Shown piece after piece: positions 42,606 to 52,795 of a DNA stretch of 64,000 nucleotides. Origin of the DNA: Bidens hawaiensis (taxonomy: Eukaryota > Streptophyta > Magnoliopsida > Asterales > Asteraceae); the NCBI GenBank assembly GCA_021521415.1, contig JAIQDT010000841.1, positions 372,001 to 436,000 on the forward strand, read 5' to 3'. Below the pieces are notes generated by a model, which worked only from the letters and a program-made list of their open reading frames with translations, was not told the origin of the DNA and ran no database searches. Every line of letters starts with the position of its first letter. The stretch's first letter is position 1. The translations under genes were made by a program, and so were the position numbers.

Positions 42606-43713
42606 ATGAATGATGCAACAACAGATTCAATCATTGAGGAACCCGATCTCAGTGATAAAAATCTTGATTCTAATATGTCTACTGATCTAATTGTGCAAAC
42701 TTCCTTTGCTGAAAGGAATCATCCACCTGAAAACATCATTAGGGACTTTAATGAAAGAGTTACAAAAAGTGCATCTGAATCTGCAAACATTTGTTTGTAC
42801 TCCTGCTTCCTGTCCCAAGTTGAACGCAAGAACATTGTTCAAGCTCTACAAGACAATAGTTGGGTGGAAGCAATGCAAGAGGAGTTGTCCCAATTCAGGA
42901 ATTTGCAAGTGTGGGAACATGTAGATAAGCCAAGAGGTAAGAATGCTATTGGAACCAAATGGGTTTTCAGAAACAAAAGAGATGAGAGAGGGATTGTAAT
43001 GAAGAATAAAGCAAGACTAGTTGCACTAGGATGCTTACAAGAAGAAGGAATTGACTTTGAGGAAGTGTTTGTACCAGTGGCAAGGCTAGAAGCAATCAGA
43101 ATCTTCTTAGCTTATCCTGCTTCAAAGAACATAAGAGTATTTCAACTGGATGTCAAATCTGCTTTCTTGAATGGAAAAAATTGAAGATGTGGTGCATGTA
43201 ACTCAACCTCCAGGTTTTGAGGATCCTGATTTTCCAAATAGAGTGTACAAGTTAAATAAAGCTCTATATGGAAAACATCAAGCTCCAAGAGCTTGGTATG
43301 ATGAGTTATCAAACCACTTGCTTTTGAATGGTTTTCAAAGGGGAGCCATTGATAAGACCCTCTTCTACAAGAAAAGAGGAAGATATTTGCTCCTTCTACA
43401 AGTGTATGTAGATGATATCATCTTTGGGTCTACTAATGAACAAATGTGTTTGGAGTTTGAGGAAGTAATGAAGTCCAAGTACTGCATGACCTCCATTGGT
43501 GAAATGAATTTCGTTCTGGGTTTGCAAGTTCAACAAAAGAAGTATGGTATATTCATTCCTCAATCAAAGTATGTGCAAGATATCTTGAACAAGTTTAAAT
43601 GTCAAGACTTGAAGACTGCTTCTACTCCAATGGACACCCATGAGAAGATGATTGCTGATGAAAAGGGCGAGCATGTTGATAAACATGGATACAGATCAAA
43701 GATGGATTACTAA
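42606..43713 (+). pseudogene. pol: Pol of H2: reverse transcriptase, one frameshift
   Basis: [44 protein letters not shown] and [13 protein letters not shown] are read in one frame up to about 43175, then a frameshift leads to EDVVHVTQPPGFEDP and the catalytic YVDDIIFGS (43407). The frame closes at 43711-43713 in the RT-RNase H connection. The reverse transcriptase core would copy element RNA; here it is inactivated by frameshifts. Confidence 0.88.
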
Positions 43714-44354
43714 TGTACCTGACTACTGCAAGGCCAGACATTATGTTTGTTGTTTGTGTGTGTGCAAGATTCCAATCAAGTCCAAAGGTGCCTCACATGA
43801 CTATTGTCAAGAGGATTTTTAGATATTTGAAGGGGAAGCGTGATTTGGGGATATGATATCCAAAGAACCATGCCTTTGATCTACTTGCTTACACTGATAG
43901 TGATTATGATGGTTGCAACATGAGTAGGATGTCTACATCTGGTGGACGTCAATTTCTGGGAGATAGGCTGGTGTCATGGCAATGCAAGAAGCAAACCACT
44001 GTGTCAATCTCTACTGCTAAAGCTGAGTACATTGCTGCATCTGCTTGCTGTGCACAAGTCCTTTGGATTCAAAATCAACAGTTGGACTATGGTTTGAATT
44101 TCTTGAACACTCCTATCTTTATTGACAATACTGCTGTTTTGTTCATTGTTAGGAACCCAGTCCAACACTCTAAGACCAAACACATTGAAATAAGACGTCG
44201 TTTCATTAGAGATTGTAGTGAGAAAGGACTTATTGAAATGAAAAGAGTTGATACTAGTGACAACTTGGCTGATTTGTTCACCAAGCCACTGGATAAAACT
44301 AGATTCCACTTTCTCCTAAAGGCTTTGGGAATGATTAACTCTGATGAGATCTGA
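43714..44354 (+). pseudogene. pol: Pol of H2: RNase H
   Basis: Equivalent to 100-726 of H1. A frameshift near 43700, TGG to TGA at 43854-43856 (LGI-stop-YPKN) and intact frame 43920-44354 with AEYIAASACCAQVLWIQ, KTKHIEIRRRFIRD and LADLFTKPLDK. It retains the NQQLDYG residues missing from H1. Confidence 0.88.
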
Positions 44355-45800
44355 TTAATGATGTGTGCTCACTGTGCTAAATGATTATTTTGATGGTCTT
44401 TTGAGTGAAAGTTGTGATGATGTGCTTGATTATGCGAATGGTATTTGCTTATGTGTTTTGAATAACAATTTGTGTGACTTAGGTTTCTATGATACTTAGT
44501 TTTGATGAAGTGAATACTGATGATATATTGATAAGTGTGTTTGCCTATGATTTGAAATGATGAATCTGTGTGGTTATCTGATACTTTTGAATATGTTGGA
44601 TAATAAGATGTGATGATATAATTAGGATAGGATAGACCATGCATAATCTGTCTTGATTGTACATTATGTTAAGTCTGCTTGTGTTAATTGTGTCATTTAT
44701 GTTCTGATTATTCTTTGATTATGTTACTTTTGCTTGTGACAAAATTCTGATTTTGTGATAAAATTGCATGCTCAAATGAATATCTTTCAAGAAAATTTTC
44801 ACAAAAATATTTTTGACAGACTGCGCAAGTTGATGGTGCAGAGATATGATAAGATTATTCAGTTCAAAGCTTTGTAGAAGCTCAAAAATGTCTTCAACGA
44901 AAATTGACCCAACCTTATGGGAAATGATAGTAGATTGATTATTTATGCCAATCATATGAATTTAATAGGCTAAAATGACTGTTAGTGCGGTCATTAATAT
45001 GTATGGTTGTTTTCCATAATGTGTCAAAACTAAGGTGATATAAACATAATAAAAATGTTAAGCTTAATGTGGAAATACATTGTTGAATATGCATGTTTCA
45101 AGATAAATCTCTCCGAATGATAGGCAGAAAAGTGATTACCGAGTCATACACGAGCCTGTTGGTATCTAGTCTCCAAAATGAAACATCTTATGTATATGAC
45201 AAAGAACAAATGTGAGCAAAATTTTTATAATCAATCAAAAGTTGATATATGTTCACAAATTTTGAAAGAAAATGCAAACGTGAGGGTTAATTATAGAATT
45301 ACATAGGTGGAGGCATCAATATAAGTCCTTTAGCATCTTGAATGAAAGGCCTGTAAGTCCGAACTGCATGGCATGTAAGTCCAACGTTCAACCTCAATAT
45401 GTTTGAATTTTTAAAAAAAATTCATAAAGAAAATTTAAATGTTCTGTCATAAAAATATTTTGACTAAATATCAAGGGGTTGAAGTCAATTTGGGGTGATC
45501 TGGGGAAAGCCAAATAAGCTTTGAGAAGAGATATGGGACATCATAATGCAATAAGTGTTATCCATTTTTGTATTATGCAATCTAATTGAACCCTTAATTA
45601 TATCACCAATATGTAGTGAAAGTCATGCTAAGTCTAGACCTACTATTAACCTGCCTGATCAGTCATAATAATGCTGAGAATGAAGCATTGAAAGGTGATA
45701 TAATCAATATGATCCCATGTTGAGTTCTTTTCAAAAAAAAAGAGAAAAATATTTGGAAGGAAATAACTGAAATTTGATCTTATAGTGCACCATTTGATCT
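44355..45800 (+). other. Post-pol spacer of H2 with conserved block
   Basis: No ORF. From about 44700 it parallels H1 1100-1716 plus 10603-11410 without the A insertion, which confirms the A insertion site. Blocks include GCCAATCATATGAATTT, TGTATGGTTG, AAGGTGATATAAAC, ATAGGCAGAAAAGTGATTA, GGCATGTAAGTCC and GGGGTGATCTGGGG-like words. Confidence 0.75.
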
Positions 45801-45889
45801 TAAACTTTGAGATTTAATGAGAAAAATGCTTTATGAAAGGTTTAAGTCAAAAAATGTTGCATTTTACCTTGAATATGTTTGCGTATGTA

Positions 45890-46740
45890 ATTTCGAGTAA
45901 GGTTTGATGTTTTTCAAACTTTCGAGTAAACTTCAGATGTTTTTATTTGAAGTTTATCTCATTCGAGCATACTTGATCCTTATTTGTACTTAAGATAGTT
46001 ATTCATGTAGTATCGAGTACACTTTGATAATTGTTTACTTTCGAGTGAACTTGGCTGTTTAGAAAGTTATATTTATCAAGCAGACTTGATGATTATGTGA
46101 TACTTATATGAATAAACTTTAAATACTTGTTTCGAGTAAACTTGATTGTTTTAGTTGATATGAGTGTTTTTCTAGCATACTTCATTAAATTAAATTGTTT
46201 TTTCTGAAATCATAAGTGTTTTCGAGTAAACTTTGTTTATTGAGCGTACTTGTTTATTTCAGAAAATCACAAGTAATCTTTACTTTCCGAGTACACTTTA
46301 TGCTATGAGAAAACTTTTATATCAAAGGATAACAAGTCTTCTCAAGCATACTTTGGACTTTTGAAGTATTGTCGAGTAAACTCTACTTTCAAGTATACTT
46401 GAGTGAATATGACTTTTTATTTTTATTTCTTAATTTTTCTAAGTCTAATCGAGTAAGGTTAGTAAGTGTAAGGTATTCGAGTAAGGTTGACAATTAGAAA
46501 TATTTCTAAGTTATCACTTTTGGATTCTTCATTGATTCCAAGTAAGGTTGCCTATTTGATGAATTATACTTGATTATTTAACTTGTGATTTAGTTCTCGA
46601 GAAATCTTGTATATTTGAGTAAGCTTACATCATTTTATCCACTTAGTTTATTTTTAATTACTTCAAAAAATTATATATACCTGAACACACTCTGGGTTCG
46701 AGCAAGCTTTTGTAATTGTACTTCATCGAGCAAGCTTTAT
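45890..46740 (+). repeat. TCGAGTAA motif array upstream of accessory promoter of H2
   Basis: About twenty copies of TCGAG(T/C)A(A/C)(A/G)CTT(T/G), for example CGAGTAAGGTTTG (45893), CGAGTAAACTTG (46132), CGAGTACACTTT (46014 and 46287) and CGAGCAAGCTTT (46699 and 46727). They share orientation and position with the H1 array, but the core is CGAG instead of CGGG. The last copy is about 95 bases before the TATA box. Confidence 0.83.
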
Positions 46741-46831
46741 ACTGGTAATTTTAAAATTGAGTTTTTGGCAGTATTCATGTGCAAAAAGACAAAATTCATT
46801 TAAAACCCAATTTCAAATTTGCAAAAGGTAC

Positions 46832-46843
46832 ATTATAAAAAGG
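46832..46843 (+). promoter_or_regulatory. Probable internal TATA box for accessory ORF of H2
   Basis: ATTATAAAAAGG, 381 bp upstream of the accessory ATG (H1: 386 bp). Followed by a pyrimidine-rich leader. Confidence 0.58.
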
Positions 46844-47212
46844 GGACTCAACAAAAATTTTCATTTCACCTTTTTCCCTCTTTCCTAATTGCATTATTGC
46901 CAGTTTGCTCCTTACCCAGAATACCAATCGTCTACTCATAATCCCAACCTAAATTTTTCAGCCAACTAAACCCGACTCGGTAAGATTTAATTGAATGTTT
47001 TCTGAAACTCATATACTGTACGGGTTTAGGGCTTTAATTTCATTATCACTAACATCTCTGTTTTGTGTATAGGTTATCAACTTGTCGAAGAATGGTTTCT
47101 TAAATACTATCATTTATTTCTTCTTCATTTAATGACCTATTACATGAGAAAGTTGTGAACTTTAGTGACTAACTTCCGTTTTGAATGTGTTCTTGCTTGT
47201 GTCTGTACAGAT
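46844..47212 (+). promoter_or_regulatory. Intron-bearing leader of H2 accessory ORF
   Basis: Donor CCCGACTCG|GTAAG (46979/46980), acceptor TTTGTGTATAG (47072), mini-exon GTTATCAACTTGTCGAAGAA followed by TG|GT (47073-47094), acceptor GTCTGTACAG|AT (47210) before ATG 47213. Order and bases match H1 12739-12968. Confidence 0.55.
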
Positions 47213-47907
47213 ATGCAGTATCCATTCGAGAAGAAGCAAAACATGTGTGCTCTTCTCCAGGTCACTGACGACAATAGACCTATTGACTTGATGTTAAGAT
47301 GGATGCAGCGGTCCAATCTTCGTTTCGCACTGACCGAAAGCTCTATTATATACGGAAATCACCAAGTGGAATTCTGGAACTCTGCGGAGTTGGTAGATGA
47401 TATAAATGGTAGGCGGATAGAGGCTACCATTGCTGGGCATGAACTAATTATTACTGAACAGTTTATTAGAGCCAGCTTGCAAATAAATGATGAAGTTGAT
47501 GCCCCAATTTATTTCTCTACCAACCGACTACTGAGGATATTTCAGAAAACGATGGGCTATCAAGGAGATGTCCATGAGGGACAATTCAAGAAAGGCATGT
47601 ATCCGAATCTATACAGATTTTTAATCCATCATATCATACAAGGATTCACACCAAGAAGAGGAACCTGGACTCTCATGAGCAGAGACATTGCCAATGCCAC
47701 TGTTGCAATCATCTACAACCAGCCGTTTAATTTTTCAAGATTTATATTTGACGGTTTGGTTTCAAATTTAAGAAAGGTAAATACTGATAGATTTTTGGTC
47801 TATCCCCTATTCTTGAAAATTATTTTTAACATGGTGATCCCTGATTTACCAACCTTGGGAACAACATATGCTTTACAAGATCCTAATGTTTACAGGAGGA
47901 TAGCAAG
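47213..47907 (+). pseudogene. Accessory ORF of H2, N-terminal part, truncated by the E deletion junction
   Basis: ATG at 47213 (MQYPFEKKQNMCALLQVT). About 230 codons are intact and homologous to the broken H1 ORF: LMLRWMQRSNLRFAL, EFWNSAELVDDINGR, TEQFIRASLQINDE, MGYQGDVHEGQFKKGM, RGTWTLMSRDIANATV and FNFSRFIFDGLV. The same spacing of motifs is visible in A (FWQTVEYDC.., FSSEHIRVALQFG, SFSQMIFYEIDR). The homology ends at DPNVYRRIA (about 47907); the reading frame then runs antisense through element E to 48022 by chance. This is the best-preserved N-terminal domain of the H lineage. Confidence 0.8.
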
Positions 47908-50900
47908 GTTGGCACCTTTTCTAGCTGATCTGCCTTCAAGGCCTCATCTTGTGCAACGCGAACTTGTTCGGTTAGGCTACTTTGAACAATCATTCCGAGT
48001 GCTCGTACCCTTAATGGTCTGATTCTGTCTTTTCGGCTTAAAGCATCAGCTACTACGTTGGCCTTACCTGGATGGTATTTAATCTCACAGTCATAATCAT
48101 TTAACAGTTCTACCCATCTCCTCTGTCTCATGTTTAGCTCTTTCTGATCGAATATGTGTTGTAGGCTTTTGTGATCAGTATAGATGGTACATTTAGTGTC
48201 ATACAAGTAATGTCTCCAAATCTTCAATGCAAAGATAACTGCTCCCAATTCCAAATCATGGGTCGCATAATTCTTTTCATGTACTTTTAATTGTCGGGAA
48301 GCATATGCTATTACTTTCTTTCTTTGCATCAGTACGCATCCTAAACCTTTACGAGATGCGTCACAATATACCACCAATTCATCAGTTCCATCTGGAAGGC
48401 TTAATATTGGAGCCTCACATAACTTCTGTTTTAACGTTTGGAAGGCCATTTCTTGTTCTTCTCCCCATTCATATGCTCGATCTTTTTGAGTTAGGAGGGT
48501 TAGAGGTTGTGCAATACTTGAAAAGTTTTCAATGAATCTTCTATAATACCCGGCTAGTCCTAAGAATTGACGAATTTCTCTTGGTGACTTAGGCACTTGC
48601 CAATTCTTAATGGCCTCAATTTTACTTGGGTCTACTTGGATCCCTTGATGGTTCACAATGTGTCCCAAAAACTGTACTTCTTGTAGCCAAAACTCACATT
48701 TGGACAACTTTGCGTATAACTTCTCTTGCCTCAATAATTTTAAGATTTCCCGCAAATGTTGTTCGTGTTCCTCCTTACTTCTCGAATATATCAAAATGTC
48801 ATCGATAAACACTATCACGAACTTGTCAAGGTAATGTTTGCAAACTCGGTTCATGAGGTCCATAAACACTGCAGGTGCATTTGTCAACCCAAACGGCATA
48901 ACCAAAAATTCATAGTGACCATACCGAGTTCGGAAAGCTGTTTTTGGTACGTCTTCTTCCTGAATTCTTACTTGATGATAACCAGATCTAAGATCAATTT
49001 TTGAAAAATACTTCGCACCTTGGAGCTGATCAAACAAGTCATCAATTCGAGGTAAGGGGTATCTATTCTTTATAGTCACTTTATTCAATTCTCGATAATC
49101 AATACACATTCGAAAACTCCCATCCTTCTTCTTTACAAACAACACTGGTGCTCCCCACGGTGAGTAACTAGGGCGAATAAAACCCCTGTCCAGTAATTCT
49201 TGTAACTGGTTGGACAGTTCTTGCATTTCAGAAGGTGCAAGTCGATAAGGTGCCTTAGCAATGGGTGCTGCTCCCGGTATCAAGTCAATACGGAATTCAA
49301 CTTGTCGGGTCGGTGGTAAACCAGGCAACTCATCGGGGAATACATCTGAATACTCGTGTACCACTGGGATGTCTTCTATTCGTTTTTCCTCAGGTTCCTT
49401 AACTGTTACACTCGCCAAGTATAAAATACAACCTTGGCGTAAATATCTCAATGCCTTAAGTTGAGATATGAGAGGCAGTACCGTACCAGATTTCCCACCT
49501 TGAACAATTATAGCCTCATCATTCGGAAGAGGTATTCTAATGGTCTTATCCTTACAGACAATTTCAGCTTTATACTTAGATAGCCAGTCCATACCGACTA
49601 TAACATCGAAACTTCCCAATTCCACTGGAAGTAAATCAATAAGGAATGGGTGGTCGTTTAGGATAAGGGAACAGTCTCGGACTATTCGGTTAACAAGTAT
49701 AGACTTACCGTTAGCGAGTTCTATAGTATATGGTTTTGTTAGTTCACTAACCGGCATATTTTCTAAAGGTAAGAAATTAACAGATACGAAACTTCTATCG
49801 GCGCCCGTATCAAACAAAACTGAAGCATACTGACCCGAAACTAAGAATGTACCTGTCACCACATTCGGATCATGACGCGCTTCACCCGGTCCTAATACAA
49901 ACGCGCGTCCCTTAGCTGCGTTGGAGGTTGATGCTTGTGCTTGGTTCTGCCTTCTCACTGTACCCGGGTTCAAATTGGGGCAGTATCTCCGAAAGTGTTC
50001 CGTACTGCCACATTCATAGCAGGCACGGAGGTTCGTGGTAGGTGGGGTTTGTTGGTTGAGTTGTGGGCGGGTTGGTTGAGGTCGAGGGAGTTGAGTTGGT
50101 TGCGGTGGACGGTTAACAGTGTTGGTGGGGGTTCTACAGTTGGGGGCATAGTGTCCCGTTCTTCCACACTTTTGACAAATGATCGGTTTGCAATCACCCA
50201 CATGATGAAAGTTACATCTTTTGAACTTCGGTAACGTCCCTTTATAGGTCTCTTGTTTTACATTAGAACTGGTCATGGCAAAACTTCGGGTATTCGGACG
50301 AGCCCGCTTGTTTTGAGGGTTTCCTTGCATTCTTGTCCCATAATCAGTTCGTTTTAAACTTGTTGTTTCACCTGGCATCCTTATCACTCCACTTCTCATC
50401 AGATCAAAAGTAACGACACCCGTTTGAGATACAGCACTTTCTAATGTCGGGTGGGCAACTGAATTCACTATACTTCTCACGGCAGGGGTCAGTCCCCAGA
50501 TATAACGTTCAATTCGCTTCGCTTCCGGTGTAACTAACCATGGAACTAAGCGGGACAGTTCGTTAAAATGATTCGTGTATCCCACATGGTCCGCTCCTTT
50601 CATTTCCAGATTCCATAACTCGTGTTCCAATCTCTGAATCTCACTTTTAGGACAAAAATGCTCTAGCATGAGGGTTTTTAATTCAGTCCATGACATACGA
50701 TTAATAGCATCTTGTCCCCTTATTTGGACTACCGTGTTCCACCACATCAGCGCTTGGTCTAGAAACATACTGGTAGCAAATTTGACCACGCGGTTCGGTG
50801 GACACTCACTGATATTAATTACTGATTCGGTCTTTTCTATCCATTTGACCAGCTCGCTAGGTCCTTCAATACCCTTAAAATCAACCGGTTTACATGATGT

Positions 50901-51320
50901 AAATTGTTTGTATGAGTACTCCTGACGCGGGGGTTCTCGGTTATTATTATTGTTATTATCGGTATTGGTCCGAGTATTATCATTATTAGTTGTGTTAACA
51001 ACCGGTACAGGGTTCGGGATATTATCAGGGTGCACAACAGGTTCTGGGTTCCCAGTGACATTCATAGTTGGGAGAGTGTTATTATTATTTATGACATTAT
51101 CAGTATTCACCGGGGTAGTAACACCCGGGGCTACATTAGTGTCCGGCGGAGGTGTATTAACAGTGGCCGTGGTGGTGCTCTTAGGTTGATTAACAGTATT
51201 GTTAGCACGTATGCCTGCAGTGACTTGTGCTACAATTGTTGGTATCACTGCTTGTAGTTGATGAGCAATCATTACGGCCACTTCCGCCTCAGACAAAGGG
51301 TTTGCTTTCTTCGGGGCCAT
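47908..51320 (-). pseudogene. gag-pol: Gag-Pol of E, truncated after RNase H
   Basis: An open minus-strand frame from ATG 51320 ([14 protein letters not shown]) of about 1,137 residues, without internal stop. Gag with Asn/Thr/Pro-rich N-terminal region; core ([28 protein letters not shown]); [18 protein letters not shown] and a CX2CX4HX4C-type [14 protein letters not shown]; protease [26 protein letters not shown] and FIDDILIYS; RNase [12 protein letters not shown] and [12 protein letters not shown]; it ends at [11 protein letters not shown] where C continues into integrase. The last few codons of the frame (to 47883) are antisense H2. An acceptor-like TTTTATAG lies one base before the ATG. 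It can no longer integrate. Confidence 0.9.
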
Positions 51321-51677
51321 TCTATAAAATAATCAATTATATAATAATCAATATCGTTTCACTATGACCAGCACAACTTTACGATATTACACTTTCATAA
51401 CACATAACTATGCCAAAGAAAACACGTTTATATTAATTATAATCATTACTGTACATATGCATCCAAAATTAGCGCATAGGCTTAATCTGGTATAGGCCAG
51501 CGCTTGTATATGCGTATCAAAATTTGTCACTAAGTGACATGTAGACTTAACCCGATAAGGGCCAGTGCTTGAAATAGTACTAAACCACAAACAACTCCCA
51601 AGTCAACCCAACACGCTGTAACAAAATGCTGCTTGGGATATCAAAAGACTATATACATAAGACTAGACTATTATGTC
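51321..51677 (-). other. Spacer between upstream ORF and gag of E
   Basis: AT-rich, non-coding. On the minus strand it ends in GATTATTTTATAG|AATGG, a possible 3' splice site just before the gag ATG. There is a short repeated word (AAGTCTACATGTCACTTAG-like versus GTATAGGCCAGCGCTTG/GGGCCAGTGCTTG) but nothing else. Confidence 0.5.
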
Positions 51678-52412
51678 CTATCCATTCTTTGCAACATGAA
51701 GCCACAACCAAACAACAGCAGCCACTAGGGCCGCATTAACCGCTAAGCATACCCCCAGTAGTATCATTGCCCGATCCTGACGCCCGTGGCTGTGAGCATT
51801 GGATCTTTGCACAATTCTGATTTCTTGCTGCATATACCTCATGTGATCTTGCATATCATGTCTATGCTGGTTTAGGTTATTTATCGAATGTGATTGTTCT
51901 AAAAGCTGATCAGTTGCTAAACCAAACCATGCTGAATCAGAATGACGAGGTGGCTCGGGTACCGGGGCGGGTAAACCCCAAGTAGGAATAGGTATCTCAG
52001 TGACCTGGACACGAGATGTTTCTCCCCTATGGTACGTAGATCGAGGTGGGGGAGAGGTGTGCTCAGGTGGACGCACTGAAATGCGAGCGGTCTGACGGTT
52101 TCTAATAGTGGGTGGGGGTACTGGTGTATGCTGTACAGGTGGAGTAGGGGATCTGGGTGCTCTAACAGGTGAATGATAAGCACTAGTAGCTCCCTGTCCT
52201 GCAACATTCCTAGGGGATTCCCTAGGGGGGTAGGTGTCACAACGGTAACCCGATAAGTCGGGTTGATCTGGGGGTACCTCGTGAGGAATTACCGCATCTG
52301 CACCTTCTTCCATTTCCTCTGATTCCTCCTCAGTTTCCTCTTCCGGATCCTCCTCCTCCTCCTCAGGCCTTGTTGGTAGGGTATTAGGTAAACGATCAGT
52401 AGATCTTGACAT
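51678..52412 (-). CDS. Extra ORF between PBS and gag of E, with C-terminal membrane helix
   Basis: 244 residues from ATG 52412 (MSRSTDRLPNTLP); the frame continues four codons upstream without an ATG. The N-terminus has a long acidic run (about residues 18-40: EEEEEDPEEETEEESEEMEE), a Pro/Arg-rich middle, a His/Gln-rich helix (SHSINNLNQHRHDMQDHMRY) and a final hydrophobic segment (AMILLGVCLAVNAALVAA through VVWLWL) that looks like a tail anchor, ending in HVAKNG. The CATTGTGCAG|GAAT before its ATG is acceptor-like. It sits where most gypsy elements have only a leader. No family recognised. It is intact although E is truncated. Function unknown; membrane anchoring is an inference from hydrophobicity. 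Confidence 0.62.
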   Translation of the reverse strand: MSRSTDRLPNTLPTRPEEEEEDPEEETEEESEEMEEGADAVIPHEVPPDQPDLSGYRCDTYPPRESPRNVAGQGATSAYHSPVRAPRSPTPPVQHTPVPPPTIRNRQTARISVRPPEHTSPPPRSTYHRGETSRVQVTEIPIPTWGLPAPVPEPPRHSDSAWFGLATDQLLEQSHSINNLNQHRHDMQDHMRYMQQEIRIVQRSNAHSHGRQDRAMILLGVCLAVNAALVAAVVWLWLHVAKNG

Positions 52413-52778
52413 ATTCCTGCACAATGGTTAGTAATAAGAATAATATCCTTCTATATTAAACATAGTAAAATACGTACAGGTATTTATACACATAAGCACA
52501 AATAATCGTTTATATACACAGATATTTATCTATTATTATATTTTATACACATATGTTGCTGTTTTTACCTATTCGATTGTTTATCGACTTCTTCTCGAAT
52601 TTCCTCGTACAAACAAGTCTGTTATTACGTTCCGGACCATAATAACCCACTTGTCCATTCGCGTTCATCACGAGAATCATCGTGTATATTATTTAATATT
52701 ATTTTATTCCCAGAGTTAATCGAGCCTACGGTTATCTTAGGGTATCCTAAGGGACATCCTAATTCTTTATAACCAATG

Positions 52779-52790
52779 GCTCTGATACCA
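52779..52790 (-). other. Primer-binding site of E
   Basis: On the minus strand TGGTATCAGAGC, five bases after the LTR end (GGGTGTGACA). Complementary to initiator-Met tRNA. Confidence 0.93.
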
Positions 52791-52795
52791 ACTTC

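Noticed and set aside
47908..48022. C-terminal 38 codons of the H2 accessory ORF
   Set aside because: They are antisense to element E's pol; homology with H1 ends at the junction.
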